Assembly: GCA_946481585.1 (NCBI GenBank)
Contig: CAMLOF010000211.1
Location: 1 to 5,356 of the forward strand
Origin: an uncultured Macromonas sp.
GTDB taxonomy: Bacteria > Pseudomonadota > Gammaproteobacteria > Burkholderiales > Burkholderiaceae
Length of the DNA stretch: 5,356 bases
Reading direction: 5' to 3'
Positions 1 to 5,356 of the stretch are shown piece after piece. Both the position numbers and the translations under genes were made by a program. Position 1 is the stretch's first letter; every line of letters starts with the position of its first letter. The notes under the pieces were generated by a model. The model was given only the letters and a program-made list of their open reading frames with translations, was not told where the DNA came from and ran no database searches.

Positions 1-399
1 CAGCCGCAACCGGCCGAGGGCATCACCTACGCCCACAAGATCGACAAGGCTGAGGCCCGTATCGACTGGACGCTGGACGCGACTTTGCTGGCGCGCCGCG
101 TGCGGGCGTTCGATCCATTCCCCGGTGCCGTGACATCGGCGAACGGCGAAGCCATCAAGGTGTGGGCGGCACAGGCCGAGGGTGACGTGTTGCCCGCCAC
201 AGGCAGCCCGCCCGGCACGGTTCTGGCGGCTGGCCCGCAGGGGCTGCTGGTGCAGACGGGCCGTGGCGTGCTGCGGCTGACCGAGTTGCAGCGTGCCGGA
301 GGCAAGCGCCTGCCCGTGGCCGACTTCCTGCGTGGCGCCAATGCGCCTGCTGTCGGAGCTTGCCTGGGGCAGGAAGCCGGAGAGGGTGCATGTTCCTGA
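1..399 (+). CDS. fmt: Methionyl-tRNA formyltransferase, C-terminal part (5' end outside window)
   Basis: Fmt transfers a formyl group from 10-formyltetrahydrofolate to methionyl-tRNA(fMet) in the cytoplasm, making the initiator tRNA used in bacterial translation. The frame is open from base 1 and encodes 132 residues before TGA at 397-399. What is visible is the end of the catalytic domain and the C-terminal OB-fold-like tRNA-binding domain. Hallmarks are the ITYAHKIDKAEARIDW stretch (residues 8-23), VRAFDPFPGA (36-45), IKVWAA (54-59), PGTVLAAGPQGLLVQTG (69-85) and LTELQRAGGKRLPVADFL (92-109), which align closely with my recollection of E. coli Fmt. The folate-binding and catalytic residues lie in the missing N-terminal part; the family is usually about 310-330 residues. 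The tail after residue 110 is Ala/Gly-rich and not conserved. The last 10 bp overlap the likely azlC start, suggesting co-transcription. The identification is secure; only the 5' boundary is unknown. Confidence 0.96.
   Translation, partial: QPQPAEGITYAHKIDKAEARIDWTLDATLLARRVRAFDPFPGAVTSANGEAIKVWAAQAEGDVLPATGSPPGTVLAAGPQGLLVQTGRGVLRLTELQRAGGKRLPVADFLRGANAPAVGACLGQEAGEGACS
379..385 (+). promoter_or_regulatory. Ribosome binding site of azlC
   Basis: GGAGAGG lies a few bases upstream of the ATG at 390, inside the fmt coding region. It favours the ATG at 390 over an in-frame TTG at 360, which would add ten unconserved residues (MPGAGSRRGC) and has no comparable Shine-Dalgarno sequence. Confidence 0.6.
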
Positions 400-1148
400 A
401 GGCGGCTTACCGGCGCCTGCCCGAATTCCGCGAGGGCATGCTTGACCAGGGCAGCGTGGCCACAGGCATTGCCGCCTGGGGGCTGATGACCGGTGTGGCC
501 ATGGTCAAGGCGGGCATGAGCCCGTTTGAGGCCGTGGCCATGACCTTGCTGGTGTACGCGGGCAGCGCCCAGCTCACGGCTGTGCCCCTGATCGCTTCTG
601 GTGCGCCGTTGTGGGTGATCCTGGCCGCGGCGTTCTGCGTCAACCTGCGCTTCGTGGTTTTTTCGGCGCACCTGCGGCCCTACCTGCGGCATCTGCCTTG
701 GCGCGAGCGTGTGATCACCGGTTACGTCACGGGCGACCTGAGCTACGTGTTCTTTGCCAAGCGGTATCCGCACCCAGGCAAGACGCCCGAAGAACAGCTG
801 CGCCAGGAAGCCTACCTGGCGGGCAACTGCGCGATCAACTATGGCTTCTGGATGGTTGCCAGCCTCGTTGGCATTGCGCTGGCGAACGTGATTCCACCTG
901 AGTGGGGGCTGGGGTTTGCAGGCATCCTGGCACTGCTGGGCGTGGGGTGCTCTTTGGCAACTTCGCGCTTGCGGGTGCTTTCGGCCGGTGTGGCGGGAAC
1001 TGCAGCCGTGGTGGCCTGGGCCCTGCCGCTCAAGCTCAACATCCTGGTGGCTATCGCCTCGGCGGTGGCAGTGTGCCTGGTGGCCGAAGCCCATGGCCCG
1101 CGCTGGTTGCGCGGTGCTCCCATTCCGCCGGTGAAGCACCATGATTGA
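390..1148 (+). CDS. azlC: AzlC family branched-chain amino acid exporter, large subunit
   Basis: This is an integral inner-membrane protein of 252 residues. AzlC with its small partner AzlD (YgaZ/YgaH in E. coli) forms an exporter of branched-chain amino acids and, in some species, their analogues or methionine. It is a secondary-type exporter even though databases often label it an ABC transporter permease; no ATPase motif is present. Hydrophobic segments lie at about residues 24-40, 46-66, 71-92, 109-123, 150-168, 173-190, 195-212 and 215-233. Family hallmarks are VYAGSAQL (55-62), NLRFVVFSAHLRPYL (85-99), and the short GDLSYVFF (115-122) ahead of a polar loop. The start is the ATG after the GGAGAGG site and overlaps fmt by 10 bp; the stop overlaps the azlD start by 8 bp, so coupled translation with both neighbours is likely. 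No Lrp-type regulator is in view. The substrate in this organism is not shown by the sequence. Confidence 0.92.
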   Translation: MFLKAAYRRLPEFREGMLDQGSVATGIAAWGLMTGVAMVKAGMSPFEAVAMTLLVYAGSAQLTAVPLIASGAPLWVILAAAFCVNLRFVVFSAHLRPYLRHLPWRERVITGYVTGDLSYVFFAKRYPHPGKTPEEQLRQEAYLAGNCAINYGFWMVASLVGIALANVIPPEWGLGFAGILALLGVGCSLATSRLRVLSAGVAGTAAVVAWALPLKLNILVAIASAVAVCLVAEAHGPRWLRGAPIPPVKHHD

Positions 1149-1476
1149 CACCGACCCCTGGACCCTCCTGACCATCGTCGCGCTCGCGGTGGTGACGGTG
1201 ATCACCCGCAGCTTTTTCCTGTTCTCCGACAAGCCCTGGCACATGCCCCACTGGGCCGAGCGGGGTTTGCAGTACGCGCCCATCGCTGCGCTGGCGGCAG
1301 TGGTGCTGCCAGAGATATTTACCGATCATGGCCAGTGGATACGCACCTGGCAGGACGCGCGCCTGTTCTCTGCGGCCGCTGGGGCGGCATGGTTCTTCTG
1401 GCGAGGAGGCGTGCTGGGCACCATTGTGTGCGGCATGGCTGTGTACCTGCCATTGCGCCTGGGCCTGGGGTGGTGA
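1141..1476 (+). CDS. azlD: AzlD family branched-chain amino acid exporter, small subunit
   Basis: This 111-residue hydrophobic membrane protein is the small partner of AzlC in the AzlCD exporter; neither subunit is thought to work alone. Membrane segments lie at about residues 8-28, 44-61 and 76-106, matching the small multi-span AzlD family. Recognisable features are the TRSFFLF motif at the end of the first helix (22-28) and LQYAPIAALAAVVLPEIF (43-60), which is typical of AzlD. The ATG start overlaps the azlC stop by 8 bp (ATG 1141-1143, azlC TGA 1146-1148). Only a weak GGTGA precedes it at 1128-1132, so re-initiation by ribosomes finishing azlC is the likely mode of translation. Its length is normal for the family. 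It is the last gene of the plus-strand unit. Confidence 0.92.
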   Translation: MIDTDPWTLLTIVALAVVTVITRSFFLFSDKPWHMPHWAERGLQYAPIAALAAVVLPEIFTDHGQWIRTWQDARLFSAAAGAAWFFWRGGVLGTIVCGMAVYLPLRLGLGW

Positions 1477-1478
1477 GC

Positions 1479-1503
1479 GCCTGACGCTGAGCGACGATCA
1501 GGC
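1479..1503 (+). terminator. Possible weak terminator between convergent genes
   Basis: A perfect 6-bp inverted repeat, GCCTGA (1479-1484) and TCAGGC (1498-1503), encloses a second small stem, CGC (1485-1487) with GCG (1491-1493). On the plus strand it is followed by AGTTTGTTGG, a poor T-tract. On the minus strand no T-run follows. It sits just after the azlD stop and includes the stop codon of the convergent kinase gene, a plausible place for a bidirectional terminator. The 4-nt bulge and weak T-run keep confidence low. Confidence 0.35.
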
Positions 1504-3396
1504 AGTTTGTTGGTGATGTCGACCCGCCCAGCGGTCGAGTGCTGCCTGCAACTGGTCCTTTTGCACGGGTTTTGACAGAAATTCGTTGACCCCGGCACCT
1601 GCGGCGCGGTCCTCTGCATCGTTCATCACGTCTGCGGTCAGCGCCACGATCGGAATCCGGCATTTTTCGCCCGGCAAAGCGCGGATCAGCTTTGTGCTGG
1701 TGAGACCATCCATCTCGGGCATGTGGATGTCCATGAAGACGATGTCGAAGTCGTGTTCGCGAACGAGATCGAGGGCCTGTTGCCCGTTTTCGGCGAATGT
1801 GACAGCGTGCCCCAGTTTGTTGAGCAGAGCACCCATGAACTTGCGGTTCACAGGGTGGTCTTCAGCCACCAGTACCGACCATTCGATGCTTTCGGCGTGC
1901 CGGGTAGGCGCAGGGGAGGGGGCGGGCTCTGGAGGCATGGGGGTTGCCGCCGCTGATGCTGGTGGAGTTGCCAGTGGGGGCACGCTGGGCGCGGGCGCGT
2001 GGGCAGGCGCGAGGTGCGTTGGCAGCTCCAGCGTGAAGACAGAGCCTTCCCCTATGGCGCTGCGGACGGATATCTCTCCGCCCATCAGGCGTGCCAAGGT
2101 ACGGGAGATTTCCAGCCCCAGGCCGCTGCCGCCAAAGCGCCGGGTGGCGGAACCATCCACCTGGTGGAAGCGCTGAAAGAGTTGCGCCTGCATGGATTCA
2201 TTCATGCCGATGCCGGTGTCGCGAACCGTCAATACCCAGCGCACTGTGCCTGCGTGCTGTGTCCAATTGACACGAACGTCAACTTCGCCTTGGTCGGTGA
2301 ATTTGACGGCATTGCTCATCAGGTTGAAGAGTATTTGCCGGGTGCGAGTAGGGTCGGCGAGCACGGGGCCGGGCGTGTCGCTGGGCAGGTGCAGCCGCAT
2401 GGTCAGTTGCTTGCGCTGCCCAGCAGGCGCCATGACGGCATGCACTTCGCTGATGAGTCGCAGCATGTCCACGGGTTCGGGCTGGACGCTCATCTTGCCC
2501 GCTTCCAGCGCGGACATGTCCAGAATGTCGTTGAGCAGGTTGAGCAGGTGGCGTGCCGAGTCGCGCGCGGTGAGCAGGTGGTCGCGTTGCTGGCGTGTGA
2601 GCTGGGTTTCTTCCAGCATGTCCAGCATGCCGAGCAGGCCGTTGAACGGGGTGCGCAGCTCATGGCTCATGTTGGCCAGGAAGCGGCTTTTGCCCTGGCT
2701 GGCGCTGTCGGCCTGGGCCTTGGCCTCGCGCAGGGCGTCGTTGAGCATTTCCAGTTCACGGCGTTCGCGCTGCAGGCGGCGGTGGCGCACCATCAGTGCT
2801 GTTGCGCCCAGCAGCAGCATGCCCACCTGAAAGGCGACCAGCCAGCTGATCAGGCGGCTTTGGCCGCGCACCGTGTCTAGCTGTTCCTCGATCAGGCTGC
2901 TGACCAGATGGTTGGAGGCGAACGATAAGGCCTGGACTTCTGGGCCCATGCTGTAGAGCGTTTCAAGAATCTGCGACAGCTCGGGCAGATGGGAGGGGGG
3001 ATCCGTCATGAGCGGATCGATCTGCTTTACCAGCGCCTCCAGTTTGGGCAGCAATGTCAGGTATTCCGGTTTGTCGCGCAGCCTGGAGGTGCTTGGGCTG
3101 TCGCGCAGCAGGTCGACCCGGCTGAGCAGGATTTCATAGCGCAGCCCCAGTTGCTCCCAGTCGGGTTCATGGCGCGTCTGAAGCGATTGTCCCAACTCGG
3201 CGCGAAAGCGCAGGAATTCGCGTTCAAACTGGAAGGTGAGGGCGGTGATGGAGTCGGTCTGCAGCCGCGCGGTTTCTTCCACCGAGCGGGCCTGGCGCAA
3301 GAAGACGGCCAACATCACCGCCAGCCCCACGGCCATCAGCAAGGTGGTCAGAGACAACCATAGCAGGAAGCGGCGGTTGCCCGGTTGGCTTCGCAT
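1498..3396 (-). CDS. Membrane-bound hybrid sensor histidine kinase with C-terminal receiver domain
   Basis: This 632-residue inner-membrane signalling protein senses a periplasmic or membrane signal, autophosphorylates on histidine and passes the phosphate to its own receiver. Order: TM1 (about 11-33); periplasmic, apparently all-helical sensor (about 34-183) without a domain I recognise; TM2 (about 184-203); coiled-coil signalling helix (about 204-236); HisKA with FLANMSHELRTPFNG and phospho-acceptor His245; HATPase_c with N-box around Asn358/Asn362, G1 DTGIG (393-397) and G2 GGSGLGLE (422-429); Pro/Ala-rich linker (461-500); receiver (about 506-622) with Glu512/Asp513, phospho-acceptor Asp556 in FMDIHMPEMDG, Thr587 and Lys609. 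All catalytic residues seem intact. No HPt domain and no output domain follow. ATG 3394-3396 is only 6 bp after the stop of the small exported protein and has no clear Shine-Dalgarno, which points to translational coupling. The class is certain; signal and target are unknown. Confidence 0.95.
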   Translation of the reverse strand: MRSQPGNRRFLLWLSLTTLLMAVGLAVMLAVFLRQARSVEETARLQTDSITALTFQFEREFLRFRAELGQSLQTRHEPDWEQLGLRYEILLSRVDLLRDSPSTSRLRDKPEYLTLLPKLEALVKQIDPLMTDPPSHLPELSQILETLYSMGPEVQALSFASNHLVSSLIEEQLDTVRGQSRLISWLVAFQVGMLLLGATALMVRHRRLQRERRELEMLNDALREAKAQADSASQGKSRFLANMSHELRTPFNGLLGMLDMLEETQLTRQQRDHLLTARDSARHLLNLLNDILDMSALEAGKMSVQPEPVDMLRLISEVHAVMAPAGQRKQLTMRLHLPSDTPGPVLADPTRTRQILFNLMSNAVKFTDQGEVDVRVNWTQHAGTVRWVLTVRDTGIGMNESMQAQLFQRFHQVDGSATRRFGGSGLGLEISRTLARLMGGEISVRSAIGEGSVFTLELPTHLAPAHAPAPSVPPLATPPASAAATPMPPEPAPSPAPTRHAESIEWSVLVAEDHPVNRKFMGALLNKLGHAVTFAENGQQALDLVREHDFDIVFMDIHMPEMDGLTSTKLIRALPGEKCRIPIVALTADVMNDAEDRAAGAGVNEFLSKPVQKDQLQAALDRWAGRHHQQTA

Positions 3397-3402
3397 GGCG
3401 TG

Positions 3403-3924
3403 TCAGTCGATGTCCAGGCTCTTGAGTTGCCAGATGGAGCGCTCGTAATAGGTGTTGGAGCGGAGTTCCTTGCGGCTGTCGAAAGGGTAGATGATGAAAA
3501 GCGGCCCGCGCGTGCGCACGGGGATGAGCTGATCGTTCATGCGGTGTGCAAGCACGATGTCGAACCGGCGGGCGTCATCCATGGGAATGATGATGCGGTA
3601 GTCGTTCAGTGCTGTTGCCTTGAGCTGTGAGCCCTGGGCCTTGACGGCGGCCAGCACGTCGCGCAGCAGCGGCCCGGTGAATTTGATAGGACCGTTTTCC
3701 CAAGGAGTTTGGGTGACGAAGGTGTGCTGGGGCAGGGCCTCCAGCATGGCCAGGTCAAACAGCGCCTGACGCTCGGCGTTGGTTTCGCCGATCTTGCCGG
3801 TGATGGTGAGGATGACCTTTCCTTGCGGGGCGTCCAGCGCATGTGCTGGTGTCTGAATTCCCGCCCAGCTGAACACGCCCGCAGTGATCGCGATGAAAGC
3901 TTGGCGTCGGCTTGTCAGTATCAC
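3403..3924 (-). CDS. Exported molybdopterin-oxidoreductase-like protein, probable partner of the adjacent kinase
   Basis: This is a 173-residue exported protein resembling small stand-alone members of the oxidoreductase molybdopterin-binding (sulfite oxidase-like) fold, often annotated as molybdopterin-dependent oxidoreductase. Residues 1-29 look like a signal peptide: SRR (5-7), a hydrophobic core (10-23) and an AHA cleavage site ending at 29. The twin arginines in SRRQAFI resemble a Tat signal but do not fit the consensus exactly. The mature part shows VILTITGKIG (37-46), TPW (73-75), FTGPLLRDVL (82-91), LNDYRIIIPMDD (106-117), RGPLFIIYPFD (139-149) and RSIWQLKSLDI (162-172). It contains no cysteine, so the usual molybdenum-ligating thiolate is absent and enzymatic activity is doubtful. 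Start is GTG (3922-3924) behind AAAGGTGAT. The hybrid kinase follows after 6 bp, so a sensory role in the periplasm is inferred. Fold assignment is from remembered family patterns and is less certain than the gene itself. Confidence 0.82.
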   Translation of the reverse strand: MILTSRRQAFIAITAGVFSWAGIQTPAHALDAPQGKVILTITGKIGETNAERQALFDLAMLEALPQHTFVTQTPWENGPIKFTGPLLRDVLAAVKAQGSQLKATALNDYRIIIPMDDARRFDIVLAHRMNDQLIPVRTRGPLFIIYPFDSRKELRSNTYYERSIWQLKSLDID

Positions 3925-3996
3925 TTATCACCTTTCGAGCAGTTGTTTTGGGCGATCAATGATATTCGATGCCCGTTGCTTATGGCTGACTGGTGC
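3925..3996 (-). other. 72-bp intergenic gap between rep and the molybdopterin-fold gene
   Basis: This gap is less GC-rich than its surroundings. It holds an imperfect inverted repeat at 3950-3974: arms GGGC and GCCC, extended by ATC/GAT with one bulged base around a 10-nt loop. On the minus strand it is followed by AAAAC, not a T-run, so it is not a classical rho-independent terminator for rep. A TATCAT hexamer within the repeat could serve as a -10 element for the sensor pair, but no convincing -35 lies 16-18 bp upstream. It may carry the promoter of the pair, or rep may read through. Confidence 0.3.
3927..3935 (-). promoter_or_regulatory. Ribosome binding site of the molybdopterin-fold protein
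   Basis: On the minus strand AAAGGTGAT, largely complementary to the 3' end of 16S rRNA, stands just ahead of the GTG start at 3924. It supports GTG initiation, which gives a compact signal peptide with a charged N-terminus. No in-frame ATG offers a better choice. Confidence 0.6.
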
Positions 3997-5356
3997 TCAG
4001 TTACCCTGGGCGGCGTTCTGCCCGGCCCGCTGGGCGAACTCCTCGCGCAATGCGCGCAGTTTGGCGCGAGGGTCCTCCTTCGCGGTGGTTTTGTCCAGCC
4101 CCATTTCCTCTATGAAGCGGCTGGGTTGCCCGGGTACCATCTCGCGGCCCTTCTTGCGGCGCTTGAGCCAGCTCACCACCAGGGTGTGCTGCGCGCGGGT
4201 GATGCCCACGTACATCAGGCGGCGCTCTTCCTGGATGCGCAGTGCCAGGGCGTCGGCGTTGTCGTCATCGTCGGGCTTGAAGGGCAGCAGTCCCTCGTTC
4301 ACCCCGGCCAGCACCACGTGCGGCCACTCCAGGCCCTTGGATGCGTGCAGGGTGGACAGGGTCACCACGTCCTGGTCCTGCTCGCGTTCGGAGATGGTGG
4401 AGATGAGCGCGATGGTCTGCGCCACTTCCAGCATGGTCTTGGGTTCGCGTTCCGTGGTGATGCCGCCGGTGTCGTCGATCTGGCCGCCGCAGCGCTGCGC
4501 CACCCAGTCGCAGAAGTCCATGACGTTGCCCCAACGGGCGGCGGCCACCTTGTCGCTTTCTTCGCTGTCGAGCAGGAACTGCTCGTAGCCAATGTCCTTG
4601 AGCCAGTCGGTGAGGAAGGTCTTGGCCGCCTCGTGCCCCGTGGTGTGGCGGGCGCGGTGTTCCAGGTCGTTCACGTAGCGGCCGAATTCGTGCAGGCCGT
4701 GCAGGGCGCGCTGCGGCAGGGCGGCGGGCAGGGAGTGCGAGAACAGCGCCTCGAACAGGCTGAGTTTGTACTGCGTGGCGAAGGCGCCGAGTGAGGCCAG
4801 CGTCTGGTGGCCGATGCCGCGCTTGGGTGTGGTGACGGCGCGCAGGAAGGCGGGGTCGTCGTCGTTGTTGACGAGCAGGCGCAGCCACGCGCAAAGGTCC
4901 TTGATCTCGGCGCGGTCGAAGAAGCTGGTGCCGCCCGAGACCTTGTAGGGGATCTGCGCCTTGCGCAGGGCGGTTTCCAGTGCGCGCGCCTGGTGGTTGG
5001 CGCGGTAGAGGATGGCAAAGTCCTTGAATGCCTTGTACTTGGCACCTGTGGTGCCTGCCGCCACCGAACCGGCGCGGATGCTCTGTATGCGTGCCACGGC
5101 ACGTTCGGCTTCGTGGTCTTCGTTGTCACAGGTCTGCACGCGCACGGGCTCGCCCTCGCCCAGCTCGCTCCACAGCGTCTTGGGAAAGAGCTTGGGGTTG
5201 GGGCCGATGACGTTGTTGGCCGCGCGCAGGATGGCGCTGGTGGAGCGGTAGTTCTGCTCCAGCTTGATGACCTTGAGCTGGGGAAAGTCCTGCGGCAGGC
5301 GCTTGAGGTTGTCCAGCGTGGCGCCGCGCCAGCCGTAGATGGACTGGTCGTCGTCG
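3997..5356 (-). CDS. rep: Rep-type superfamily 1A ATP-dependent DNA helicase, C-terminal two thirds (5' end outside window)
   Basis: Rep is a 3'-to-5' single-stranded DNA translocase/helicase that helps replication forks pass bound proteins. The frame is open to the window edge (first whole codon at 5355) and gives 452 residues ending at TGA 3999-3997. Visible parts, in fragment numbering, are motif III DDDQSIYGWRGA (1-12), motif IV LEQNYRS (32-38), the GGTSFF segment (141-146), motif V TLHASKGLEW (334-343) and motif VI EERRLMYVGITRA (376-388) with its arginine finger. The stretch from DDDQSIY through FSELG-like LWSELGEG and HEAERAV follows my recollection of E. coli Rep more closely than UvrD or PcrA, and the protein lacks their long C-terminal tail. 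Walker A and the DExx box lie in the missing N-terminal third. A small acidic insertion, PDDDDNADALAL (361-372), precedes motif VI. The helicase class is certain; Rep rather than UvrD is very likely. Confidence 0.94.
   Translation of the reverse strand, partial: DDDQSIYGWRGATLDNLKRLPQDFPQLKVIKLEQNYRSTSAILRAANNVIGPNPKLFPKTLWSELGEGEPVRVQTCDNEDHEAERAVARIQSIRAGSVAAGTTGAKYKAFKDFAILYRANHQARALETALRKAQIPYKVSGGTSFFDRAEIKDLCAWLRLLVNNDDDPAFLRAVTTPKRGIGHQTLASLGAFATQYKLSLFEALFSHSLPAALPQRALHGLHEFGRYVNDLEHRARHTTGHEAAKTFLTDWLKDIGYEQFLLDSEESDKVAAARWGNVMDFCDWVAQRCGGQIDDTGGITTEREPKTMLEVAQTIALISTISEREQDQDVVTLSTLHASKGLEWPHVVLAGVNEGLLPFKPDDDDNADALALRIQEERRLMYVGITRAQHTLVVSWLKRRKKGREMVPGQPSRFIEEMGLDKTTAKEDPRAKLRALREEFAQRAGQNAAQGN

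Noticed and set aside
360..389. TTG at 360 as an upstream start for azlC
   Set aside because: It adds ten polar residues not typical of AzlC, while ATG at 390 has a good GGAGAGG site at a normal distance.
27..1283. Long minus-strand open frame (418 codons) opposite fmt, azlC and azlD
   Set aside because: Its product is rich in Arg, His, Gln and Pro with no recognisable domain, and it lies antisense to three well-supported genes. Such frames are common in GC-rich DNA.
1882..2016. GC-rich stretch in the kinase gene as a DNA repeat
   Set aside because: It encodes the Pro/Ala-rich interdomain linker; the apparent repetitiveness follows from codons for Pro and Ala, and no regular repeat unit is visible.
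1999..2880. Plus-strand open frame of 293 codons inside the kinase gene
   Set aside because: It is antisense to the conserved HisKA and HATPase regions of the kinase; composition is low in hallmark residues and no family is recognisable.
3950..3974. Inverted repeat after rep as a rho-independent terminator
   Set aside because: The stem is short and bulged with a 10-nt loop and is not followed by a T-run on the minus strand.
3709..4794. Plus-strand open frame of 361 codons opposite rep and the molybdopterin-fold gene
   Set aside because: It runs antisense to conserved helicase motifs and its product is His/Gln/Gly/Val-rich shadow sequence.

Overview
The window is GC-rich, densely coded, ordinary-looking chromosomal DNA, most likely from a betaproteobacterium of the Comamonadaceae type (Acidovorax, Comamonas, Delftia and relatives). 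That placement is inferred from protein style, base composition and gene density; it was not tested by a search. No insertion sequence, phage gene, CRISPR array, tRNA or rRNA was seen.

Left part, plus strand (1-1476): the 3' end of fmt (methionyl-tRNA formyltransferase, C-terminal tRNA-binding domain only) is followed by azlC and azlD, the two subunits of an AzlCD-type branched-chain amino acid exporter. The three genes overlap end to start (10 bp, then 8 bp), so they are probably one translationally coupled operon.

Right part, minus strand (5356-1498, read right to left): first comes the C-terminal two thirds of a Rep-type superfamily 1 DNA helicase, cut by the window edge. After a 72-bp gap comes a small exported protein with a molybdopterin-oxidoreductase-like fold. 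Its stop codon lies 6 bp before a 632-residue membrane-bound hybrid sensor histidine kinase (helical periplasmic sensor, HisKA, HATPase_c, Pro/Ala linker, receiver). The two transcription units converge at about 1477-1497, where a GC-rich inverted repeat may act as a weak terminator.

fmt, azlCD and rep are familiar housekeeping or transport genes. The most interesting part is the pair at 1498-3924: an exported molybdopterin-fold protein with no cysteine at all, hence lacking the usual molybdenum-ligating thiolate, coupled to a hybrid kinase with a periplasmic sensor. A reasonable hypothesis is that the small protein is a periplasmic ligand- or redox-sensing partner of the kinase rather than a classical enzyme. 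Neither the signal nor the downstream output is visible here.
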